The notes under the pieces were generated by a model. It searched no databases. It was not told where the DNA came from and was given only the letters and a program-made list of their open reading frames with translations. From Fen-1038 sp042408355 (lineage in GTDB: Bacteria; Chloroflexota; Anaerolineae; Anaerolineales; Villigracilaceae): a DNA stretch of 17,294 nt. The stretch spans positions 1 through 17,294 of the forward strand of contig JBHORD010000084.1 of NCBI GenBank assembly GCA_042408355.1, read 5' to 3'. How positions within the stretch are numbered: the stretch's first letter is position 1; each line of letters begins with the position of its first letter. The position numbers were made by a program, and so were the translations under genes. Positions 7,150-14,182 of the stretch are shown piece by piece.

Positions 7150-9198
7150 ATGACCTTTAAGCTTCACGCTCCATTTCAACCGACCGGCGACCAGCCCGAG
7201 GCGATTAACAGACTCGTGGAAGGCGTCCGTAAAGGGATGAAGAATCAAGTTTTGCTTGGCGCGACCGGTACAGGCAAAACGTTTACCATTGCATCCATCA
7301 TCGAACAATTGCAGATGCCCGCGCTCGTCATGGCGCACAACAAGACTCTTGCCGCACAGCTTTATGCTGAGTTCAAGGAGTTCTTTCCTGAAAACGCGGT
7401 TGAGTATTTTGTTTCTTATTATGACTACTACCAGCCAGAAGCCTATGTGCCGAGGCATGATCTCTATATCGAAAAAGAGACGGAGATTAACGAGGAAATC
7501 GAACGCTTGCGGTTGGCGGCGACGGCTTCGCTGGTTTCTCGAAAAGACGTGATCGTGGTCGCCTCGGTGTCTTGCATTTATGGTTTGGGAAGCCCTGAAG
7601 AATTCGGCAAAGGGACCGTTGTTTTGCAGGTTGGACAGTTGTATCGGCGCAACGCGCTGATTCGACAATTGGTCGAATCGCAATATCAACGCAACGACAT
7701 GGAACTGCGCCCGGGCACCTTCCGCGTGCGCGGCGACACGCTGGAAATCATCCCGGCGTACGAGGACAAACGCGGATTCCGCATTACATTCTTCGGCGAT
7801 GAAGTGGAACGGATGATCCAGTTCAATCCGCTGACGGGCGAAATCTATGACGAGCCGAAGGAAATTTCGATTTACCCGGCCAAGCAATATCTCACAGATG
7901 CCGACCGCATGAAGGAGGCGATCGCCGACATCGAAAAAGAACTCGAAGAACGGATCGCATTGTTCAAGTCGGAAGGCAAACTGATCGAAGCGCAGAGAAT
8001 CGAACAGCGCACGCGCTACGATCTTGAAATGTTGAAGGAAGTCGGCTATTGCTCCGGCATCGAAAATTATTCGCGTCATCTCGATCGCCGCGCCGCGGGC
8101 ACGCATCCGTGGACGATGATTGATTTTTTGCCGAGCGAATACCTGCTTGTCATTGACGAGAGCCATATGACCATTCCGCAAATCCGCGGCATGTATCACG
8201 GCGACCGCTCGCGCAAAGAGACTCTGGTCGAATATGGTTTCCGTTTGCCGAGCGCGGTGGACAATCGTCCGCTTAAGTTCGATGAGTTCGAACAGCGCAT
8301 GGGATATACGATCTACATGTCAGCCACGCCGGGACCGTATGAAATGGAACGCGCCGAACAAGTTGTGGAACAGATCATCCGTCCGACGGGTCTGGTTGAT
8401 CCCGAAGTGGAGGTGCGGCCGATTGCCGGGCAGGTGGATAACTTGATCGGCGAGATTCGCCAACGCGTCGAACGAGGCGAACGGGTTCTGGTTACAACCC
8501 TAACGAAACGCATGGCGGAAGATTTATCCGATTACCTGATGGAGCTTGGAATCAAAGTCCACTATTTGCATTCGGAAGTGGAAACGCTCGAACGCGTCGG
8601 CATTCTGCGCGATTTGCGGCTTGGCGTTTTCGATGTGATCGTCGGCATCAACCTTCTGCGCGAAGGACTCGATTTACCGGAAGTTTCCCTCGTCGCCATT
8701 CTGGACGCAGACAAGGAGGGCTTCCTGCGCTCCGAGACGGCTCTGATCCAGACCATTGGGCGGGCGGCGCGTCACGTGAACGGGCGCGTCATCATGTACG
8801 CCGATCACATCACCGATTCGATGAACGCGGCCATCGCCGAAACGAATCGCCGCCGCGCGAAACAATTGAAATACAACCAGGAGCATGGTATTACGCCGGT
8901 CAGTATTCACAAGGCGATCCGCGATTTGACCGATCAATTATCCGTCGAAGGCAAAGAACGGGCGGCGGTCGGCGAGGAAAAAGCCGCCTATCGCACGAAA
9001 CGCGATAAGGCTTCGCGCGGCGAATTGGAGAAGATCATTCATGAGATGGAAAAGCAGATGAAAGAAGCCGCGAAGAATTTGGAATTCGAGAAGGCGGCCG
9101 CGCTGCGCGACGAAATGTATGAATTGAAAGCCATCCTCGCCGACGAGGCGGATTTGAAACCGTGGGAGCGTATCAAATTGCTGGCAGGGGAGGAATAA
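7150..9198 (+). CDS. uvrB: Excinuclease ABC subunit B
   Basis: Damage-verifying subunit of the UvrABC nucleotide-excision-repair complex; it clamps one DNA strand and recruits UvrC. It has 682 residues, within the usual range. Walker A 'GATGTGKT' lies near residues 38-45. The aromatic beta-hairpin that threads between the strands, 'YYDYYQPEAYVP', lies near 91-102. The helicase 'VIDESHMT' box lies near 334-341, and 'QTIGRAARHVNG' (motif VI) near 536-547. The C-terminal UVR motif that binds UvrC, 'KNLEFEKAAALRDEMYELK', lies near 641-659. All expected parts are intact. The ATG at 7150 gives the normal N-terminus ('FKLHAPFQPTGDQPEAI'). An SOS operator lies directly upstream, so induction by DNA damage is expected. 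Mfd, its transcription-coupled partner, lies about 2.5 kb upstream. Confidence 0.98.
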   Translation: MTFKLHAPFQPTGDQPEAINRLVEGVRKGMKNQVLLGATGTGKTFTIASIIEQLQMPALVMAHNKTLAAQLYAEFKEFFPENAVEYFVSYYDYYQPEAYVPRHDLYIEKETEINEEIERLRLAATASLVSRKDVIVVASVSCIYGLGSPEEFGKGTVVLQVGQLYRRNALIRQLVESQYQRNDMELRPGTFRVRGDTLEIIPAYEDKRGFRITFFGDEVERMIQFNPLTGEIYDEPKEISIYPAKQYLTDADRMKEAIADIEKELEERIALFKSEGKLIEAQRIEQRTRYDLEMLKEVGYCSGIENYSRHLDRRAAGTHPWTMIDFLPSEYLLVIDESHMTIPQIRGMYHGDRSRKETLVEYGFRLPSAVDNRPLKFDEFEQRMGYTIYMSATPGPYEMERAEQVVEQIIRPTGLVDPEVEVRPIAGQVDNLIGEIRQRVERGERVLVTTLTKRMAEDLSDYLMELGIKVHYLHSEVETLERVGILRDLRLGVFDVIVGINLLREGLDLPEVSLVAILDADKEGFLRSETALIQTIGRAARHVNGRVIMYADHITDSMNAAIAETNRRRAKQLKYNQEHGITPVSIHKAIRDLTDQLSVEGKERAAVGEEKAAYRTKRDKASRGELEKIIHEMEKQMKEAAKNLEFEKAAALRDEMYELKAILADEADLKPWERIKLLAGEE

Positions 9199-9251
9199 CA
9201 GCAAACAGGAAACAGCGGGCAATCTGACGACGCTTTTTCTTTTCAAAACCT

Positions 9252-9280
9252 TTGACGGGCCTTCACAAATTCTTTACACT
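9252..9280 (+). promoter_or_regulatory. Probable sigma-70 promoter of the secreted-protein gene
   Basis: TTGACG (9252-9257), a 17-base spacer and TACACT (9275-9280) fit a housekeeping promoter 66 bases upstream of the start at 9347. The nonamer ATTCTTTAC occurs twice, at 9269-9277 and 9289-9297, exactly 20 bases apart, and overlaps the -10. Such helical phasing could be a paired regulator site, but this is speculative. Confidence 0.5.
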
Positions 9281-9306
9281 CGCGCAGTATTCTTTACGCA
9301 GATCAA

Positions 9307-9321
9307 CAGGAAAAAATCCTG
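9307..9321. other. Small hairpin in the leader of the secreted-protein gene
   Basis: CAGGA (9307-9311), five A's, TCCTG (9317-9321): a short stem 25 bases before the start codon and just upstream of the ribosome binding site. The stem is weak and its role is unknown; it could affect mRNA stability. Confidence 0.3.
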
Positions 9322-9346
9322 CTGAAATTCGTAAAGGAGTATGAAC

Positions 9347-9823
9347 ATGAAAAAAACTATTCTGATGGTTGCATTGTTATTGACTGCGCTGAGCGTCATT
9401 GGCGTAGGCGCAGCGGCCGCTCAAGGCTTTGGCGGAGGGCGCGGCCCAATGATTTCCAACGGCGAAGGCCCCTTGCACGATTACATTATCAAAGCCTATG
9501 CCGATGCTTTGAAGCTGACGCCCGACGCGCTGGAGGCCCGCCTTACGAATGGCGAGACTGTTTACCAGATCGCCCTCTCGCAGGGAATCGCAGCGGATCA
9601 GATTCCGACGCTTTTGGCGGGCGCGCGTTCAAAGGCTTTAGACGCGGCTGTGGCCGCAGGCGTCATCACGGCTGATCAGGCGGCGTGGATGAAGTCACGC
9701 GGCTTTGGCCAGGGCGGATTCGGTTACAGGATGGGCGCGGGCGCCGGTCCGTGCAATGGAACCGGTCAACCCATCGGGTCCGGGATGATGCGTGGCGGGC
9801 GTTGGGGTCAGACAAATCCTTAA
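9347..9823 (+). CDS. Small secreted helical protein, function unknown
   Basis: 158 residues. The N-terminus 'MKKTILMVALLL' with a hydrophobic core and 'AAAAQG' is a clear Sec signal peptide, probably cut after Ala25. The mature part has a helical module of about 75 residues ('LKLTPDALEARLTNGETVYQIALSQGI' then 'AVAAGVITADQAAWM'). This resembles the paired-helix 'LTP-EL-ARL-GETL-IA' repeats seen in many exported Chloroflexota and Actinomycetota proteins of unknown role. It is followed by a Gly/Met/Arg-rich tail with a single Cys. The ATG at 9347 is preferred over the ATG at 9341, because AAGGAG (9334-9339) lies seven bases from 9347 and only one from 9341. The Gly/Met-rich tail could bind metal or a surface, but nothing shows it. 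It is a monocistronic unit between its own promoter and a strong terminator. Confidence 0.85.
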   Translation: MKKTILMVALLLTALSVIGVGAAAAQGFGGGRGPMISNGEGPLHDYIIKAYADALKLTPDALEARLTNGETVYQIALSQGIAADQIPTLLAGARSKALDAAVAAGVITADQAAWMKSRGFGQGGFGYRMGAGAGPCNGTGQPIGSGMMRGGRWGQTNP

Positions 9824-9840
9824 CCGTCAATTGATAAATC

Positions 9841-9877
9841 AAAAAGGTCTGGATGCTTTTACGATCCAGACCTTTTT
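9841..9877. terminator. Strong bidirectional intrinsic terminator
   Basis: A perfect 14-bp stem, AAAAAGGTCTGGAT (9841-9854) with ATCCAGACCTTTTT (9864-9877), and a 9-base loop. It has A's on one side and T's on the other, so it can stop transcription in both directions. It serves the secreted-protein gene (+) and the convergent metal cassette (-), whose last stop codon begins at 9891. Confidence 0.95.
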
Positions 9878-9890
9878 GGTTACGCCTTTA

Positions 9891-11060
9891 TTATTTTACA
9901 ACCGGTCCAAATACGAGACCCAATCCGTATGTAATGAGGGCTTCGCCAAGACCAACGACGGTCATTTCCGCGCCGCTTTTCCACGGACTTAATCCCGTTA
10001 CGACCGTTTTTGCCGCGCCGATCATGAAATGCGCCAATGTGCTGATGACAAAGGAGGCAATGATTGCCGGGTAACCTTCCGTGAAGAAAAATGGCACGAT
10101 TGGGATGAAAGCGCCGGTGGCGGTGGACAACGTCGCTGATAACGCGGCAATCCACGGATTCGGAAAGGATTGTTCGGATAAACCGAGTTCTTCGCTTCCC
10201 AATGTTTTGAGCGCAGACTCCGGCTGTGCGATCAAACGCGACGCCAGCGTTTTTGCTTCATCTTCCGGCACGCCTTTGAGCTGATAGAAAAGCGCCAGTT
10301 CTTCCTCTTCCTCTTCGGGATGAATTTCAAGCTCCTGGCGTTCGCGTCGAATCTCGGCTTCCTGAACCTCGCGTTCGGCTTTGGTGGCAAGATAGGCACC
10401 GGAGCCCATGGACAAAGCGGATGCCAGCATGCCGGCCAAGCCGGCAATCAAAACAGCCGGGCCGCCGGCAGTGGCGCCTGCGACGCCGGAAACGATTCCG
10501 AAGACGGAACCCAAACCGTCATTCGCTCCATAAATGGCCTGGCCGATCCAGCCGCCGCCTTGACGATGCCAGCTTTCGCGGTGAAGAATTGTATCCAGCA
10601 TGGCTTGTGGACTGAGCGGCGAAGCCGCCGGCGTGGACGTCCTCTGCATGGCGCCGGCATGAATGGACTCGTCATGTAAAACCGAACGGATTTCAGATTG
10701 AACTGTATCGCTGGGAGCGAGCTGTGCCAGCGCCTCGTACATTTCTGTATCCAAATCCTCGGCGCTTTCGATGCGCTTCAAGGCATTATCCGTTCCGCTT
10801 TGCACCAGCACCCAGCGCCAAATCCGCTCGCGTAACGTATCGCGGTCGGGAGGAATCTCTGCGCCCAGCTCCTTGAGGCGCGCCATCCATCGTTCCGCAT
10901 GACCCGCTTCGGTTTCCGCCAGACCCATTAATGCCTTTCGACGCGTCTCGTTTGATTCGTTTTTGGCCAGCGCCAGATAGATTCGCTTTGTCGCGCGTTC
11001 TTTTTGCAGGGCAATTTGCAGGCCTCTGATGAATTTGGATTTATCTTCGTTGTTGTTCAT
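9891..11060 (-). CDS. MbfA-like ferritin/VIT1 fusion, predicted Fe/Mn exporter
   Basis: 389 residues, two domains. Residues 1-140 are a ferritin-like (rubrerythrin/erythrin) di-iron domain with ligands that look complete: Glu21, Glu51 and His54 ('EAGH'), Glu106 or Glu109, Glu131 and His134 ('DESIH'). Residues ~170-389 are a CCC1/VIT1-type transporter: 'GGWIGQAIYGANDGLGSVFGIVSGVAGA' (residues ~168-195), an acidic cytoplasmic loop 'HPEEEEEELALFYQLKG', and three further helices ending in 'GLGEALITYGLG'. Proteins with this architecture (MbfA in Agrobacterium and Bradyrhizobium) export iron and help peroxide resistance; Mn is also plausible for VIT1 relatives. It follows the tandem USP gene by 72 bases on the same strand and is probably the last gene of the mntR-mntH-usp cassette. 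No DtxR box or clear promoter is visible in front of it. Confidence 0.85.
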   Translation of the reverse strand: MNNNEDKSKFIRGLQIALQKERATKRIYLALAKNESNETRRKALMGLAETEAGHAERWMARLKELGAEIPPDRDTLRERIWRWVLVQSGTDNALKRIESAEDLDTEMYEALAQLAPSDTVQSEIRSVLHDESIHAGAMQRTSTPAASPLSPQAMLDTILHRESWHRQGGGWIGQAIYGANDGLGSVFGIVSGVAGATAGGPAVLIAGLAGMLASALSMGSGAYLATKAEREVQEAEIRRERQELEIHPEEEEEELALFYQLKGVPEDEAKTLASRLIAQPESALKTLGSEELGLSEQSFPNPWIAALSATLSTATGAFIPIVPFFFTEGYPAIIASFVISTLAHFMIGAAKTVVTGLSPWKSGAEMTVVGLGEALITYGLGLVFGPVVK

Positions 11061-11131
11061 TGCATCGTCCTAATATCCGTATTCCTTCCTGCGCGGGCGT
11101 TTATTTTTCGTGTCGTCTCCATGCCGGCGCT

Positions 11132-11150
11132 CTCACCTGTTTTGGGTGAG
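11132..11150. repeat. Small inverted repeat overlapping the stop of the USP gene
   Basis: CTCACC (11132-11137) and GGTGAG (11145-11150) around a 7-base loop. The USP stop codon (11133-11135) lies in the stem. No T-run follows on the - strand, so it is unlikely to terminate fully. It may be a repeat remnant or an mRNA-stabilising stem between usp and the exporter gene. Confidence 0.4.
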
Positions 11151-12032
11151 GGGAATAAGCAGAAGCGGGACTTTTGTCTTTTGGGCTACCTTCGGGGCGA
11201 CGCTGCGCGCCCAGAACGCGCCCATGCCGGCCTTGCGATGCGTGGTCAAAATAATCATATCTGCCGCTGATTGTTCCGCGATTCTTACGATGGTGGACGC
11301 CGGATCCCCGCGCGCAACTTCAGCAGTGGCCCTCAATGCAGTTCCGCGAAACTCATCGAGGTGTATTTGAAGATCCTTGCCGGCATTCTCCTCCTTCATA
11401 TCGAGGAAGGCTTGCGCAGTGACAGGCATCAGATTGCCGGCCGCGGCCTGCTCGCCTGCCAGCGTTGAAAAAGTGGGGATGACGCTCAATAGATGGAGCT
11501 CGCAATCAAAGTTTTTTGCGAATAACATTGACATGGCAAGACTGTCATCGTGCATCGAGTCCGGATCGAGCGGGATCAGGATCTGGTCCAGTTTGAAGGG
11601 AGGGCCGCCGGGCTTGATCAGCAACAATGGCGTTTGTCCCTGCGCAACAATCTGCTGAGCGATGCTTCCAAAAAGAACGTCGCGCACGCCGCCCCGCCCA
11701 TGCGTGCAGGTGACAATAAGGTCGGGCTGAAATTCGGTTTTCGCGTGTTCAACGATGCTGCGGGCCACATCAGAAACCGGCGCGGTGTGAACATGCGTCT
11801 CAACTTTAACGCTGGACGGAAACGCGCGTTGGGCGGCGTCTTTGAGATATGCCTCCGCTTCGTCGGGTTTGGTGAGATGATGTTCTTTGTGTATCTCTTC
11901 CGGCGCATCCTGTTCGATGACATGCAGCAGCGTCACAGGCGAGGAAAGTTTCTCCGCCAAAAAAGCGGCAGGGGCCAGCGAGGCCTCCGAAAGTTTTGAT
12001 CCATCTAACGGGACAAGGATGTGTTTGAACAT
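11133..12032 (-). CDS. Tandem universal stress protein (two USP domains)
   Basis: 299 residues made of two USP (UspA-superfamily) Rossmann-like domains in series. Domain 1 (about 1-142) starts 'FKHILVPLDGSKLSEASL' and keeps most of the nucleotide loop, 'THGRGGVRDVLFGS' (G-9X-GS), so it probably binds ATP. Domain 2 (about 147-296) starts 'LDQILIPLDPDSMHDDSL'. Its loop reads 'HRKAGMGAFWARS', where the GS is replaced by RS and the first Gly is displaced, so binding there is probably lost or altered. The start codon lies 3 bases after the mntH stop, with a GGCGGATAA ribosome binding region running into that stop codon, so co-translation with mntH is likely. A stress/energy sensor linked to metal transport is an inference from position. 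No enzymatic activity can be assigned. Confidence 0.92.
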   Translation of the reverse strand: MFKHILVPLDGSKLSEASLAPAAFLAEKLSSPVTLLHVIEQDAPEEIHKEHHLTKPDEAEAYLKDAAQRAFPSSVKVETHVHTAPVSDVARSIVEHAKTEFQPDLIVTCTHGRGGVRDVLFGSIAQQIVAQGQTPLLLIKPGGPPFKLDQILIPLDPDSMHDDSLAMSMLFAKNFDCELHLLSVIPTFSTLAGEQAAAGNLMPVTAQAFLDMKEENAGKDLQIHLDEFRGTALRATAEVARGDPASTIVRIAEQSAADMIILTTHRKAGMGAFWARSVAPKVAQKTKVPLLLIPLTQNR

Positions 12033-12035
12033 GGC

Positions 12036-13331
12036 TTATCCGCCGAAGAATAACTGGTAGATGAGAAATAGATTCAGGGCGATAATAAGAGCCGCCACGC
12101 TACTGGCCGCGATGGTGGTGATGCGCTTGTTGACCAGTTCCCCCATAATATCACGTCTGCTGGTAAACATCACGAGCGGAATAATGGCGAACGGCAATCC
12201 AAACGAAAGCACAACCTGGCTGATCACGAGCGTACGGGTTGGATCCAGTCCGAGGAAGATCACAATGAGCGACGGCACCATTGTTACTACGCGCCGCACC
12301 CAGGGTTGAATGTGCCGATGAAGGAAACCCTGCATGATGACTTGTCCGGCCATTGTTCCGACGGATGAGGAGGAAAGCCCGGAAGCAAGAAGAGAAATGG
12401 CAAACACCCATGATGCGGCTGATCCCAGCAAGGGTTCCAGCGTGCGATGCGCCTCTTCAATGGTGCCAATGGTTGTCAGGCCATGGTTGAAGAAAGTGGT
12501 AGCGGCCATAATCAACATGGCGGCGTTGATGGCGCTGGCTAATCCCATGGCGATAAACACATCCACCAGCTCAAAGCGGAACAAACGCTTTTGTTGTTCG
12601 GGGTTGTTGGCGACAATTCGGCCCTGGGTCAGCGCCGAGTGCAGGTACAACGCGTGCGGCATTACAGTTGCGCCGAGAATTCCGGTTGCAAGCAGTACGC
12701 TTTCTGTGCCGGAGAAATGCGGAACGAATGTGTAATATAAAACGGTCGTCAGGTCCGGCCGCTCGAGCGTTGTCTCGACCAGATAACAAATCGCGATGAC
12801 GGCGATCATGGCCGTGATCACTGCTTCGAGAGGGCGGAAGCCGTAACGTTCGAGTCCTAAAATCAGGAAGGTTACTATCGCCGTCAGCAAACCTGCAAGC
12901 CACAATGGCATCCCGAACAATAAATTGAATCCCAGCGCCGCCCCAAGAAATTCGGCGAGGTCCGTGGACATGGCCACCACTTCACCGATCACCCACATTC
13001 CAATCACGACACGATTTGAAAATTGGTTGCGGCAGTGTTCGGCAAGGTTTCGTCCCGTTGCAATTCCCAGTTTGGCCGATAGAGATTGTAATAACATCGC
13101 CATCAAGTTGCTCGCCAGAATCACCCATAACAGTTCGTAACCAAACTTTGCGCCGCCCTGAATATTTGTAGCGAAGTTGCCGGGATCCATATAAGCCACA
13201 CTGGCGATGAAAGCCGGCCCAAGGAACGGCAGAAGCCGCGCAAACCATCCTTTGTTGCTTTTTCCTGAAAGAACTTCGCTGGCGGTTGCAAGCGTGGATT
13301 GATCGTTCGCAATGGAAGTGGGTTGTTTCAT
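12036..13331 (-). CDS. mntH: Nramp-family divalent metal (Mn2+/Fe2+) transporter
   Basis: Proton-coupled importer of Mn2+ and Fe2+ in the cytoplasmic membrane. 431 residues with 11 predicted helices. Helix 1 carries 'DPGNFATNIQGG', where Asp49 and Asn52 match the metal ligands. Helix 6 carries 'TVMPHALYLHSAL', with Met224 as the soft ligand that favours Mn/Fe over Ca/Mg, and His226 conserved. The 'GEVVAMSTDLAEFLGAALG' segment is the typical helix 3. The gene lies 16 bases downstream of mntR and 3 bases upstream of usp, so the three form one transcription unit. Regulation by Mn2+-MntR at the operator in front of mntR is expected. An ATG at 13331 with a weak GGTGA upstream is the only sensible start. 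Confidence 0.95.
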   Translation of the reverse strand: MKQPTSIANDQSTLATASEVLSGKSNKGWFARLLPFLGPAFIASVAYMDPGNFATNIQGGAKFGYELLWVILASNLMAMLLQSLSAKLGIATGRNLAEHCRNQFSNRVVIGMWVIGEVVAMSTDLAEFLGAALGFNLLFGMPLWLAGLLTAIVTFLILGLERYGFRPLEAVITAMIAVIAICYLVETTLERPDLTTVLYYTFVPHFSGTESVLLATGILGATVMPHALYLHSALTQGRIVANNPEQQKRLFRFELVDVFIAMGLASAINAAMLIMAATTFFNHGLTTIGTIEEAHRTLEPLLGSAASWVFAISLLASGLSSSSVGTMAGQVIMQGFLHRHIQPWVRRVVTMVPSLIVIFLGLDPTRTLVISQVVLSFGLPFAIIPLVMFTSRRDIMGELVNKRITTIAASSVAALIIALNLFLIYQLFFGG

Positions 13332-13347
13332 GTATCACCAATTGTGT

Positions 13348-14019
13348 TTATCTTTCGACGAAGACTCGGTTTGTAATCGCCGGCCCCAGCGCCACTGTTT
13401 CCTTCCGCCCCCGAATTCGCAATTGCATGACCTGGTCGAAGCGCGATACTTCCAACGCTTTCACGCGCGCCCCTGGAATCAATCCAAGTTCTTCGAGGTA
13501 TTGTAACAGCCCGGCATCCTGGGCGCGGACGCGGCGGACGGTAGCTTCCTGTTCGGGTTTCAACAACGCAAGCGATATGCTGTTATCGGCCGGCATAATC
13601 AATTCCGCGTTTGGGATCGGTTCGCCATGCGGATCGCGTTCCGGATGTCCCAGCGCGTTCGCAATCCGCGTTTCGAATTCTTCCGAGATGGCATGTTCGA
13701 GTCTGTCGGCTTCGTTATGCACCTCATCCCACGAATATCCGAGAGTTTGCACAAGCCAGGCCTCGATGAGGCGATGGTGGCGTATCACTTCAAGCGCCGC
13801 ACGTCTGCCTGCGGCCGTCAACGTGACCCCTTGATGTTTCTTATAAGCGACCAGCGCGGGTTTTATCGCCGAAAGCTTTTGCACCATGCCCGTGACGGAG
13901 GCGGGTGAAATATTGAGCCGCGCCGCAAGGGCGGTTGTGCTGGCAGTCTCGCCGCTTTCGGTGAGTTCATATATGAGTTTAAGATAATCCTGGATCGAAT
14001 CGGTTAGCAATTCCGGCAT
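13348..14019 (-). CDS. mntR: DtxR/MntR-family metal-dependent transcriptional regulator
   Basis: 223 residues: winged helix (about 1-73) with recognition helix 'SPASVTGMVQKL', dimerisation and metal domain (about 74-145), and a C-terminal FeoA/SH3-like domain (about 150-223). Aligning to DtxR, the ancillary site is complete (His82, Glu86, His101), and the primary site has Asp11, Asp105, Glu108 and His109. Asp11 replaces DtxR Met10 and equals MntR Asp8. Asp105 replaces Cys102. Both changes move the site away from the iron-type set toward the all-oxygen/His set of Mn regulators, so Mn2+ sensing is favoured. Unlike B. subtilis MntR (142 residues) it keeps the third domain. It is the first gene of mntR-mntH-usp. 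The operator upstream points to autoregulation. No clear ribosome binding site precedes the ATG at 14019. Confidence 0.93.
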   Translation of the reverse strand: MPELLTDSIQDYLKLIYELTESGETASTTALAARLNISPASVTGMVQKLSAIKPALVAYKKHQGVTLTAAGRRAALEVIRHHRLIEAWLVQTLGYSWDEVHNEADRLEHAISEEFETRIANALGHPERDPHGEPIPNAELIMPADNSISLALLKPEQEATVRRVRAQDAGLLQYLEELGLIPGARVKALEVSRFDQVMQLRIRGRKETVALGPAITNRVFVER

Positions 14020-14041
14020 TGGCAGTTTTGGCTAAAATATA

Positions 14042-14059
14042 ATTTAGGCACGCCTAAAT
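14042..14059. promoter_or_regulatory. DtxR/MntR-type operator
   Basis: ATTTAGGCACGCCTAAAT is a perfect inverted repeat with 8-base arms and a 2-base centre. Its TTAGGC..GCCTAA halves resemble the DtxR/IdeR box (TTAGGTTAGCCTAACCTAA). It starts directly after the -10 of the mntR promoter and covers the predicted start site, so metal-loaded MntR would block its own operon. Confidence 0.85.
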
Positions 14060-14088
14060 ATTATAGCGGCAAAGGAAAATTGCGTCAA
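14060..14088 (-). promoter_or_regulatory. Sigma-70 promoter of the mntR-mntH-usp operon
   Basis: On the - strand: TTGACG (14088-14083), 17-base spacer, TATAAT (14065-14060), a near-consensus promoter. The predicted start near 14053 falls inside the operator and gives a leader of about 34 bases. Confidence 0.8.
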
Positions 14089-14182
14089 GGCGCGGGCGCG
14101 CAAAAACCTGGCTTGCACGTGACGGGCCGGCTTCCATGCCGCCAATATTTGGTTTTGACGCAGACCACCCGGCGGCTGACGA

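Noticed and set aside
7093..8199. 368-codon open frame on the - strand opposite uvrB
   Set aside because: It lies fully antisense to the intact uvrB, the translation is rich in His/Phe/Arg with no recognisable domain, and it is a codon-bias shadow.
11550..11999. 149-codon + strand frame opposite the USP gene
   Set aside because: Shadow of the USP coding frame; composition and lack of a start signal argue against a gene.
14082..14161. Inverted pair GCGTCAA / TTGACGC as a second divergent promoter
   Set aside because: The 14155-14161 TTGACGC has no -10 at a suitable distance on the + strand and no + strand gene follows.
14089..14182. Possible small gene or RNA between the methyltransferase and mntR
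   Set aside because: No open frame with a start signal and no stable hairpin with a T-run; nothing supportable was seen here.
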